Source: a bacterium
GTDB lineage: Bacteria; Armatimonadota; Chthonomonadetes; Chthonomonadales; JAMCWF01
DNA length: 43,284 nt
Assembly (NCBI GenBank): GCA_021842405.1
Contig: JAKBZR010000019.1
Location: 1-43,284 of the forward strand
Direction: 5' to 3'
Numbering within the stretch: the stretch's first letter is position 1; the number at the start of each line of letters is the position of its first letter. The translations under genes and the position numbers were made by a program. Positions 23,515 to 30,672 of the stretch are shown here, in pieces. The notes beneath the pieces were generated by a model. It did no database searches. It was given only the letters and a program-made list of their open reading frames with translations, and was not told the DNA's origin.

Positions 23515-23994
23515 TTAAGGCCCTAAGCCGCCCCCCAATCCGCCACCTCCCAGACTCTGCTGGTGCAACTGCGATTTCAAAACACTTCCCAGCGATCCAA
23601 AACTTGAAATGAAGGCCGCTCCGGCCAGCATAAAAAGTATCGTCTGAATGACGCCGGATATCATGCTCCAAAAGATACAAACCCGTCCAACCCTTATACG
23701 GAAAGGATCCCCGCACATGATAAAGGCCATCCCGATCGGCAAGCCGAAGTAGGGGAAAAGCAATCCCATCCACATCGCCGAACGATTGGCGGCCGCCTCG
23801 TCGAGAAGGCTTGCTTGCATCGGTTTAGCCGGGGGCACCCGATCCGCCGCATAGGGGGGTTGATTGGGTGCGTGCGGTGCACTGGTTTGGGATATGGGAT
23901 TCAAGGCCGCGCCACATCGCCAGCACTGGCTGACCGTATTAAAATTGTTCGCGCCGCAACTCGGGCATACAAGGCGATCCGAAAAAGTTGGCAA
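23515..23994 (-). CDS. Zinc-ribbon membrane protein of unknown function
   Basis: The 159-residue protein has one N-terminal zinc ribbon (Cys10/13/24/27, CPSCGANNFN and CWRCG), a Pro/Ala-rich linker and two hydrophobic segments (about 73-93 and 105-131). The C-terminal tail is rich in Gly and Gln and ends GGGGLGGGLGP. TTG is favoured as start because AGGAG lies six bases before it; no ATG fits. Its design parallels the double-ribbon protein at 1293-1949. Function unknown. Confidence 0.75.
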   Translation of the reverse strand: MPTFSDRLVCPSCGANNFNTVSQCWRCGAALNPISQTSAPHAPNQPPYAADRVPPAKPMQASLLDEAAANRSAMWMGLLFPYFGLPIGMAFIMCGDPFRIRVGRVCIFWSMISGVIQTILFMLAGAAFISSFGSLGSVLKSQLHQQSLGGGGLGGGLGP

Positions 23995-24325
23995 TGATGG
24001 CTCCTCTCGATGGATGGCCGACGATAGGACGGTTCAGCGATCCATTCTTGTCATTGTTATCGGTAAAGCCGCGGTCTTCAACCACCAATCGGGGACTCAA
24101 TCGAAACATTGATTGGGCATCCCCTTGAAAAACCGCTGGTTTCACGCTCATCCAGTTGACTCCCCAGCGTGAATTGGTCTATTCTTTCTAGCGTATGATA
24201 CCTGAAAGGGCGCATCATCAACTGGAAACCTGAAATTCGCTTATCAGAAGGGCACTGGTTGAGGAAAGTATCATCACCCAAAACGTAGGTGCGTTCCGTC
24301 CCAAGATAGAAAGGGGAAGAATTGA
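23995..24325. other. Divergent intergenic region
   Basis: The region between the minus-strand zinc-ribbon gene and the plus-strand repeat protein gene has no supported gene and no repeat-family member. A possible plus-strand promoter is TTGACT (24156-24161) with TATTCT (24180-24185) at an 18-base spacing, which would give a leader of about 130 bases. That match is weak. Confidence 0.35.
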
Positions 24326-24964
24326 GTGCGAAAGTGGGATAAGGAGTCTATTGCAGCCGAGATTCACGCTTTACACGAAGCCGGGCAGGATCTTAACTAT
24401 TCAACCATCAGCCGGAGTTACATTGCGCTTCTGCGCGCCGCTGCCCGATACTTCGGCTCTTGGCGTAGCGCGGTGGAGTACGCCCAGATCGACTACGATT
24501 CGGTACGGAAATATCGGCGTTGGACCCGAGAGCGGATCATCGAGCGTATCCAGGAACTGCATAAACGGGGAGAGGATTTAAGCTGGCGGCGTGTGAGCTC
24601 CGCCCTCGATCCACAACTCGCGGCCGCAGCAACCAAGCAGGTACATTTCGGTTCCTGGCGCGCTGCCATTCACGCGGCTGGCCTTGACTATGATGTGATT
24701 CGGCGGTATCAGCGCTGGGATCACGACACGGTGATCAGGAAACTTCAGTCCATGCATGCGGAAGGTAAGAGCCTGAACGCAAAGAGCGTAGAGCAAGCCG
24801 ACATCACGCTGATTACCGCAGCCCGCCGACGCTTTAAAACCTGGGATCGAGCATTGACTGCTGCCGGATTGAATGCGAAAGAGATCGTGTTGCGATCTCC
24901 ATACCGGCGAAGCGGCAACAAAAACAAAAAGGAAAAGGTGGCCGGTAAGGTGGCCGCAAAATAG
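24326..24964 (+). CDS. Triple homing-endonuclease-associated-repeat protein
   Basis: The 212-residue protein is made of three tandem units of about 62 residues. Each begins with a basic residue and Trp (KWDKESIAAEIHALHEAG; RWTRERIIERIQELHKRG; RWDHDTVIRKLQSMHAEG) and ends with an aromatic-Gly/Lys-Ser/Thr-Trp block (FGSWRSAVEYAQIDYD; FGSWRAAIHAAGLDYD; FKTWDRALTAAGL). This matches the helical repeat that often accompanies HNH homing nucleases (PF18780-like) and is thought to bind DNA. No HNH or other nuclease motif is present. A Lys-rich tail (SGNKNKKEKVAGKV) follows. GTG is the start, with AAGGGGAAG upstream. A DNA-binding role is inferred; targets are unknown. A strong hairpin terminator follows. 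Confidence 0.75.
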   Translation: MRKWDKESIAAEIHALHEAGQDLNYSTISRSYIALLRAAARYFGSWRSAVEYAQIDYDSVRKYRRWTRERIIERIQELHKRGEDLSWRRVSSALDPQLAAAATKQVHFGSWRAAIHAAGLDYDVIRRYQRWDHDTVIRKLQSMHAEGKSLNAKSVEQADITLITAARRRFKTWDRALTAAGLNAKEIVLRSPYRRSGNKNKKEKVAGKVAAK

Positions 24965-25053
24965 CTCCTCTCAGCAAGCGACCCGAACCGGTCGTATCCA
25001 TTGCGGAACTGCCTGTCTGAATCGAAAGGCAGATGTTTCAATGTGAGAGCGGA

Positions 25054-25087
25054 ATGATAGGGGCTTCCAACCGGAGGCCCCTATCAT
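25054..25087. terminator. Bidirectional hairpin terminator
   Basis: ATGATAGGGGC (25054-25064) pairs perfectly with GCCCCTATCAT (25077-25087), and the stem can extend inward with TTCC/GGA. It lies between the convergent repeat-protein and sulfatase genes. It has no long T-run, but its symmetry and position suit termination of both transcripts. Confidence 0.7.
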
Positions 25088-25112
25088 AATCAAAGGCTGT
25101 TGAATTCCAATT

Positions 25113-26579
25113 TCAGATTCGATGCCGCGCGGCAAGCAGATCGGCCCAATCGCTTCGCCCGGTTTCTTTCAGTCGATTCAGATAGGCTGGCAGCTCGCCC
25201 CGCACATGCCAGGGACCGCCCTCCCCGATAACGGTCCACATAGGATCGGTGGCGCTGGTGGAGCGCCGCATCATCTCCATGTGCCAGGTCTCCAGCATAG
25301 AGAGCGCACGCTGGGTGACCTCCGGTTTTTTATCGGCGAGGTCGGACTGCTCATGCGGATCCGCCTCGATATCGAAGAGCATGGTATCCGGGAAGCCATG
25401 GTAGCCGTCGTGATAGCTTCGAATACAGAGGTAGTCCTCAAAGCGCACCGCCCGCTGGCAGCTCCACGCACCTTGTGAAACCACTAAGTAGGGCCGGCCC
25501 CGCTCGGCTCCGTTTTTAAACGCTTCGGCGAAGCTCTCACCGTCCCAGTGCCCCGGCACCGCTTTGCCCAGCAGCTCCACCACGGTTGCCGCCATATCCA
25601 CGTGATAGTGCAGCGCCCGATCCACCCTTGCATCGCCGGAATGGGTGATCCCGGGCCACCGAATGATCAAGGGCAGCCGAGTCGTGATTTGATCGGCGGT
25701 CTGGTGATCCCCGTAAATGTTGAGCTCACCCAGGTTCTCCCCGTGATCGGCTGAGATGATGATGGCGGTCTCATCTAAAACGCCCAGATCCGCCAATTTG
25801 TCGAAAAGACGGCCGATGTAGTGGTCAGCGTATAAGACGCCGGTGTCGTAGCCGTCAAACATCCGCTTGACCGCATCCATTGAATCCATCAGAGTGGGCC
25901 ATCTCGGCCACTGCTTGGCCCACTCGCCAGCCGGCCCAAATCCAGCGACCTCTTGTGCGGAGTGCGGCCCGCAGTTGCGCCAGTGCCGCTGCCGGACCTC
26001 CTCGCTCAACCAGTCCGGCGCCGGCTCATCCTTGAAGGGGTCGCCGAACTCTTTCGGTGTCCGATAGGGGCCGTGTGGGTCCCAAAAGTTCACATGCAAA
26101 AACCAGTTGTCCTGCCTTCCGTTGCGCTGCAGCCAGTCCAACGCGATGGGCGCTACCTCGTCGGCGCGCTCCATGCCACCCTGACCGGGATTGTAAACCT
26201 CCGAAAAATTTGCGTACCAGTGCCAGGCGGAGTGCCGCTCACCGAAAGGACTGACCGTAACCGTCTTAAGCCCGGCCTGCCGCAGGCAGTGCATCCAACT
26301 GGAATGCCCCAATTGCGACTGAAAGCCGCGGTTTATCCCCTGCAAAAACGGATCGGCCGCCAATCCGCCGTGGTTGATGACCCCATTATGAATCCCAAAA
26401 CGGCCGCCGAACAGAGCGGTTCGACTGGGTAGGCAGGGCGCATCGGAGGCGTAAAAGTTTTCAAACCGAACCCCCTCCGACGCGATCCGGTCAATGTTGG
26501 GGCTGGTGCGGCGATGGTAACCGTAACATCCCAAGTGGTCCGCTCTTTGCGAATCGATATCAATGTACAAAACGCGCAT
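25113..26579 (-). CDS. Cys-type sulfatase
   Basis: The 488-residue protein is of the alkaline-phosphatase/sulfatase superfamily. The sulfatase signature is [15 protein letters not shown] (47-60 region); Cys49 of C-x-P-S-R should be converted to formylglycine. Metal-site segments are [18 protein letters not shown] at the N-terminus, FWDPHGPY and [20 protein letters not shown]. The C-terminus has the usual [15 protein letters not shown]. It removes sulfate from sugars or other esters; the substrate is not predictable. There is no visible signal peptide, so it may act in the cytoplasm. A formylglycine-generating enzyme is not encoded nearby. GAGAGG precedes ATG. It ends at a shared hairpin terminator. 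Confidence 0.92.
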   Translation of the reverse strand: MRVLYIDIDSQRADHLGCYGYHRRTSPNIDRIASEGVRFENFYASDAPCLPSRTALFGGRFGIHNGVINHGGLAADPFLQGINRGFQSQLGHSSWMHCLRQAGLKTVTVSPFGERHSAWHWYANFSEVYNPGQGGMERADEVAPIALDWLQRNGRQDNWFLHVNFWDPHGPYRTPKEFGDPFKDEPAPDWLSEEVRQRHWRNCGPHSAQEVAGFGPAGEWAKQWPRWPTLMDSMDAVKRMFDGYDTGVLYADHYIGRLFDKLADLGVLDETAIIISADHGENLGELNIYGDHQTADQITTRLPLIIRWPGITHSGDARVDRALHYHVDMAATVVELLGKAVPGHWDGESFAEAFKNGAERGRPYLVVSQGAWSCQRAVRFEDYLCIRSYHDGYHGFPDTMLFDIEADPHEQSDLADKKPEVTQRALSMLETWHMEMMRRSTSATDPMWTVIGEGGPWHVRGELPAYLNRLKETGRSDWADLLAARHRI

Positions 26580-26667
26580 CCGTTTCCCTCTCCCAATGGA
26601 TTATGTGAAAACGCCATATCCCATGTAGTCTACCTGAACGGCTGATCGGTTAGGGCGATCCGGGAAT

Positions 26668-27100
26668 GAGCTCAGTTCTCTGGGTAATTTAGGCGGGTGT
26701 TGCAGGGTGGTGTGTCTTGACCCCCATCCCGACCTTCCCCCTGGGAGGGGGAAGGAGCACGGAACGGTTGCGAGGAGGAAGAGAGTAGGACAAGTTTAAG
26801 GTGGAAGGCAAGGATGGGGTGCGACGCAGTAATCGCCAAGACCCAGTCCGGATCCCTTCCCCCTCCGAGGGGGAAGGCTAGGATGGGGGTCGGCCTAATG
26901 CACTCCCAAGCCCCCCTTCTTCTCCCAGGCCAGGATGGGGTACGAGTCAATCAATGGAAGAAACAAGGGTAATCATTAGAGTACACCCGTCAACCCCCAT
27001 CCCGCCCTTCCCCCTAGGAGGGGGAAGGAGTTCGGAACGGTTGCGAGGGGGAGGGTTAGGGTGGGGGTCGAACGAAAATCATTCCCACAGAACTGAACTC
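26668..27100. mobile_element. MITE-like element, family 1 (433 bp)
   Basis: The ends are GAGCTCAGTTCTCTGGG at 26668 and CCCACAGAACTGAACTC closing at 27100, an inverted pair. The interior contains three or more CCTTCCCCCT/AGGGGGAAGG hairpins and the tract GTGCGACGCAGTAATCGCCA, shared in reverse complement with 18806-18876 and with 30605-30645. It occupies most of the gap between the sulfatase and aldolase genes and is non-coding. Confidence 0.75.
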
Positions 27101-27170
27101 TTTCCGATCCGGTTGGGCAGGAATAGCGGGGTTATCGGCTAAAATGAGTTGTTGGTATAGGTATTCCAGC

Positions 27171-27199
27171 CTGCGCATTCGGTCTGATCTGCGCATTCG
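27171..27199. promoter_or_regulatory. Paired 11-bp direct repeat before the aldolase gene
   Basis: CTGCGCATTCG occurs at 27171-27181 and again at 27189-27199, a period of 18 bases. It lies 37 bases before the aldolase start. Direct repeats of nearly two helical turns can be regulator sites, but no promoter around them is clear. Confidence 0.3.
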
Positions 27200-27235
27200 A
27201 TGCAAATCACCCATTTCGAAGGAGCCATTTTAACT

Positions 27236-28003
27236 ATGAGGACTAACACCGTAAAGAGCGCCCTGTCGTCCGAAACTCCGCAAATCGGAACCTGGCTTTC
27301 CCTGTTCAGCCCGGCCGCCGCCCGCTACATGGCGCGGGTAGGCTTTCACTGGCTCACGCTCGATATCGAGCACAGCGCCGTAAACTGGGAAACGGCCGCC
27401 CTAATTTTTGGAGCGGTTGCCGATGCGGGAGGGGTTCCGCTGGCCCGCGTTCCCGCCAACCGCCCGGAGTGCGCCAAGCGGGCGTTGGATGCCGGCGCTT
27501 TCGGATTGATCTTCCCGATGATCTGCTCTACGGCTGAAGCCGAGCAGGCCGTCGCTTCCGCCAAATACCCGCCTCTCGGGCAGCGCAGCGTGGGAGGCGG
27601 CATGCACACGCTTAACTTCGAAGCAACCTCGACCGAATATTATCAAAAAGCGAACAATGAGATTTTAGTCGCGATTCAGATCGAGCACCTCAGTGCGGTG
27701 GAGCGATGCGATGAGATTCTCGGCGTGCCGGGCATTGATGTGGCATTTGTGGGACCGAACGATCTGCTCGCCTCGATGGGCTGTCGGCCGGCGATGGATA
27801 CCGATGATCCCCGATTCGTTGAGGCTTTACGGGCTGTAAGGGAGGCGGCCGACCGCCACCATGTCGCCTCCGGCATTCACGTGGGGGATGTGGAGCTGGC
27901 GCGCAAGCGATTGGCTGAGGGCTGGCATTTTATCGCGGTGGCGAGCGAGCAGGGCTTTATGCTCCAGAAGGCGAGTGAGACGGTGAAGGCGCTGATCGGC
28001 TGA
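27236..28003 (+). CDS. HpcH/HpaI-type aldolase
   Basis: The protein has 255 residues from ATG 27236, which follows AAGGAG by 11 bases; an upstream ATG at 27200 is less likely. It belongs to the class II pyruvate aldolase family (HpaI / GarL). Motifs include GTWLSLFSP, FHWLTLDIEHSAVNWE, PLARVPANRPECAKRALDAG, GLIFPMICSTAEAEQAV, AIQIEHLSAVE and VAFVGPNDLLASMG. The metal ligands should be the Glu and Asp in the IEH and GPND regions. It cleaves 2-keto-3-deoxy sugar acids or related hydroxy-keto acids to pyruvate and an aldehyde. A role in degrading sugar acids fits the glycosidase and sulfatase genes around it, but the substrate is not fixed. Confidence 0.9.
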   Translation: MRTNTVKSALSSETPQIGTWLSLFSPAAARYMARVGFHWLTLDIEHSAVNWETAALIFGAVADAGGVPLARVPANRPECAKRALDAGAFGLIFPMICSTAEAEQAVASAKYPPLGQRSVGGGMHTLNFEATSTEYYQKANNEILVAIQIEHLSAVERCDEILGVPGIDVAFVGPNDLLASMGCRPAMDTDDPRFVEALRAVREAADRHHVASGIHVGDVELARKRLAEGWHFIAVASEQGFMLQKASETVKALIG

Positions 28004-28008
28004 AAGCG

Positions 28009-28032
28009 GCCCAATCCGCCTTCTGATTGGGC
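28009..28032. terminator. Hairpin after the aldolase gene
   Basis: GCCCAATC (28009-28016) pairs with GATTGGGC (28025-28032) over an 8-nt loop, starting six bases after the stop codon. There is no T-run after it on the plus strand, so an intrinsic terminator is plausible but not certain. Confidence 0.45.
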
Positions 28033-28223
28033 AAAATACACGGAGGGACGCTTCGAGGTTCCAACAAACTGAGAGCGATAGCCAAACCGGTGAAGAATAC
28101 GGTCCCACTCTAGCCCTTCTCCATGTTCTGGTATAAATCGGAGGAATGTGTAACCCATGTCTTCTGGCTATACAAATTGTGGCGAGGGGGAACCGCAATT
28201 GAAGAAGGGCTGACTGCCGATCG

Positions 28224-29483
28224 TTAAGCGGTGGGAGTCAGCGGGATGCTCGTCTTGATCCGCTGGTTGTAGGTGACGCCGCCCAGCAGGTCGTCAAGCG
28301 AATCGGGAGTATCCACCCAGCGGCCGTCCGACTTGATTAAATTGATCAGCTCCTCCACCCCGCGCTCCTGCGGGATACCGGTCTTTACCATCTCGCGGCC
28401 GCGGTAGAGCGCAATCACGCCGCCCGCTTTGCCCACGTATCCGTAGTCGGCATCGGCCATCTCGCCGGGACCGTTCACGATGCAGCCCATCACCGCGATG
28501 TCCAAGCCGACCAAATGCCCGGTTGCCCGCTTGACCTGAGCCAGAACGGTCGGCAGATCGAACTTGGTGCGGCCGCAGGAGGGGCAGGCGATAAACTCGA
28601 CCTTGGTTTTACGCAGATTGAGCGATTGCAGGATGTCATAGCAAACCGGCAGTTCATTAAGGGGATCTTCCGCCAGCGATACCCGAATGGTATCGCCGAT
28701 GCCCTCCGCCAGCAGGGTGCCGATGCCGGTGGTGCTCTTGATGCGGGCGTACTCGCCGTCACCCGCCTCCGTCACGCCGAGATGGAGCGGATAGACGGCG
28801 CCGCGCTCCCGCATCCGCTGGGCCATCAACCGGTTGGCCTGGATCATAATCGGTACCCGGCTGGCCTTCAGCGAGATGACTAGATTGCGGAAATCGTGCC
28901 GCTCGCAAATCTCGATGTACTCCATCGCCGACTGAACCATCCCTTCCGGGGTGTCCCCATAGGTCACGGTCAATCGCTCGGCCAAGCTGCCATGGTTGAC
29001 TCCGATGCGCATGGCGATATCCCGCTCCTTGCAGGCGCGGATAACCGGCAGCAGTTCCCGCTCGATCTCCTCCAACTCGGCATCAATCTCAGCCTGCGAG
29101 TAGTCTTCGGTGCGCCGAACCGGCTTGCGAAAGACGAACAGTCCCGGGTTGATACGGACTTTATCCACGGTGCGGGCCACCTCGACCGCAATTGCGCTGC
29201 CCTGATGGTGGACATCGGCCACCAGTGGAACCTCCACGCCGCGCCGCTTCAACTCAGCCCGGATTTCACCGAGGCATTGCGCCTCCTGCATGGAAGGGGT
29301 TGTGACCCTCACGATTTCGGCACCGGCGCGATAGGCGGCGACGATCTGCTCCACACAGCCGGCCACGTTGCGGGTCTCCTCCGTGATCATGGTTTGTACG
29401 ACTATCGGATTATCGCCGCCGATAGTGACATTGCCTACCCTCACCGGTCGGGTTCGCAATCGGGAGGTTACAACCGGGATCAT
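28224..29483 (-). CDS. ispG: 4-hydroxy-3-methylbut-2-en-1-yl diphosphate synthase
   Basis: The 419-residue IspG (GcpE) makes HMBPP from methylerythritol cyclodiphosphate in the MEP pathway of isoprenoid synthesis, using a [4Fe-4S] cluster. Cluster ligands are visible: Cys300 and Cys303 ([12 protein letters not shown]), Cys334 and Glu341 ([17 protein letters not shown]). The N-terminal barrel has [45 protein letters not shown] and [12 protein letters not shown]. This is the shorter bacterial form without the plant-type insert. A good AAGGAGATTTAAGG lies upstream of ATG. It is a single-gene unit flanked by the aldolase gene and a family-1 element 23 bases upstream of its start. Confidence 0.96.
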   Translation of the reverse strand: MIPVVTSRLRTRPVRVGNVTIGGDNPIVVQTMITEETRNVAGCVEQIVAAYRAGAEIVRVTTPSMQEAQCLGEIRAELKRRGVEVPLVADVHHQGSAIAVEVARTVDKVRINPGLFVFRKPVRRTEDYSQAEIDAELEEIERELLPVIRACKERDIAMRIGVNHGSLAERLTVTYGDTPEGMVQSAMEYIEICERHDFRNLVISLKASRVPIMIQANRLMAQRMRERGAVYPLHLGVTEAGDGEYARIKSTTGIGTLLAEGIGDTIRVSLAEDPLNELPVCYDILQSLNLRKTKVEFIACPSCGRTKFDLPTVLAQVKRATGHLVGLDIAVMGCIVNGPGEMADADYGYVGKAGGVIALYRGREMVKTGIPQERGVEELINLIKSDGRWVDTPDSLDDLLGGVTYNQRIKTSIPLTPTA

Positions 29484-29506
29484 GCCTTAAATCTCCTTAA
29501 TCGAGA

Positions 29507-29644
29507 GAGTTCAGTTCTACGGGGATAATTTATGATAATATTGGATGCACCCCCACCCTGACCCTCCCCCTTTAAGGGGGAGGGAATTGATTATTGCTAT
29601 AGGGATAAGAGCCTGCTGCCTAAATTACCCAGAGAACTGAACTC
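29507..29644. mobile_element. MITE-like element, family 1 (138 bp, minimal form)
   Basis: GAGTTCAGTTCTACGGGGAT at the left and CCCAGAGAACTGAACTC closing at 29644 give a near-perfect inverted terminus of 12-13 bases. The body contains GATGCACCCCCACCCTGACC and a short CCCTCCCCCTTTAAGGGGGAGGG hairpin. This is the simplest complete copy and the best model for the family. It lies just upstream of ispG and so may contain or disrupt its promoter. Confidence 0.8.
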
Positions 29645-29880
29645 ATTCACTCATACCCTTAATCAGGCGAAATAGTTTACCGGTATTATACCTATTGAGG
29701 AAAAAGTTCAGCTTTGCGGGAATCATTTACGACCATATTGGATGCACCCCCACCCTAACCCTCCCCCGTAAACGGGGGAGGGGATTAAGAGGGACTGGGG
29801 GGCAAGATAAAAGCATCGCCGCTAAACTCCCACTCCCTCTCCGCTTGCGGGGAGGGAGTGGCCCATACACACATTGGGGT

Positions 29881-29915
29881 GAAACCCTAAAGGTTTTCAA
29901 AACCTTTAGGGTTTC
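29881..29915. repeat. 35-base perfect palindrome
   Basis: Arms GAAACCCTAAAGGTTTT (29881-29897) and AAAACCTTTAGGGTTTC (29899-29915) are exact reverse complements around a single C. It runs directly into the 78-bp tandem array and may be the structure from which the array grew. Confidence 0.85.
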
Positions 29916-30140
29916 GGTGGTTGTTGCAAAAGTGGTTGAAACTCGCCGTTTAGTCATTCCCGCGAACGCGGGAATCCACTCCCCTAGGGTTTCGGTGGTT
30001 GTTGCAAAAGTGGTTGAAACTCGCCGTTTAGTCATTCCCGCGAACGCGGGAATCCACTCCCCTAGGGTTTAGGTGGTTGTTGCAAAAGTGGTTGAAACCC
30101 GCCGCTTCGTCATTCCCGCGAACGCGGGAATCCAGTCCAT
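29907..30140. repeat. Three 78-bp tandem repeats
   Basis: Units begin at 29907, 29985 and 30063 with TAGGGTTTCGGTGGTTGTTG. Units 1 and 2 are identical; unit 3 differs at several positions. Each unit carries a family-2 terminus and a GTCATTCCCGCGAACGCGGG palindrome. The units abut without spacers, so this is not a CRISPR array. Confidence 0.88.
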
Positions 30141-30525
30141 CTTTACCGATCGAAATGAGCGACCCGGCAAGCCGTGCGAGCGAAACAATTCCCCATTGGT
30201 AATAATCAGATTGCTTCGTCGCTTTGCGACTTCTCGCAATGGCAGGTGAACATCCGCATCCCGGCAAGCCGCTAGACAGGGAACTGGATTCCCGCCATCC
30301 ACTCCACTGGAGTGGAGCCATGCGGGAATGACGAAGTGGCAGGATACACCGACTTTTTCAACAACCACTTAAGGGGGAGGGTGTCATTGCGAGCGAAGCG
30401 AAGCAATCTCTTCCCCCAGCACTCTCACAGAATTGGGAAAAGAGTTGTCTGCCTGGCGGCAGACAGGGAGTGAGGGACTTCTGCCTAAATTACCCAGAGA
30501 ACTGAACTCTTATGTGGGCGAGAAA

Positions 30526-30672
30526 GAGTTCAGTTTTACGGGAATCATTTACGACCATATTGGATGCACCCCCACCCCGGCCCTCCCCCGTCAACGGGGG
30601 AGGGGATCCGGACTGGGTCTTGGCGATTACTACGTCGCACCCCATCCTCGCCTTCTACCTTAAACTGAACTG
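30526..30672. mobile_element. MITE-like element, family 1, against the GH2 stop codon
   Basis: GAGTTCAGTTTTACGGGAAT at 30526 and TTAAACTGAACTG ending at 30672 are the two inverted ends. The interior has CCCTCCCCCGTCAACGGGGGAGGGG and the shared GGATCCGGACTGGGTCTTGG tract. Its right end directly touches the TAA of the GH2 gene, so the element may act as that gene's terminator. Confidence 0.7.

Larger units (their letters stand above)
29704..30509. mobile_element. Composite element: family 1 with family 2 nested inside
   Basis: A family-1 left end (AAGTTCAGCTTTGCGGGAAT, 29704) and right end (CCCAGAGAACTGAACTC, closing 30509) enclose about 800 bases. Inside lie a 35-base palindrome, three 78-bp tandem copies with GGTGGTTGTTGCAAAAGTGG, and a family-2 right end (GACTTTTTCAACAACCACTTAAG, about 30351-30373). 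The right part resembles the minimal copy at 29507-29644, so family 2 probably inserted into family 1. Segments also match 14636-14676 in reverse. No gene is supported inside. Confidence 0.65.

Noticed and set aside
28896-29528. Plus-strand frame of 210 codons
   Set aside because: It is a shadow of ispG on the opposite strand.
29907-30140. CRISPR array
   Set aside because: The 78-bp units abut with no unique spacers, and no cas gene is present.
6455-30672. Intact insertion sequence
   Set aside because: The repeat elements contain no transposase frame; the open frames inside them are short, overlapping and on both strands.
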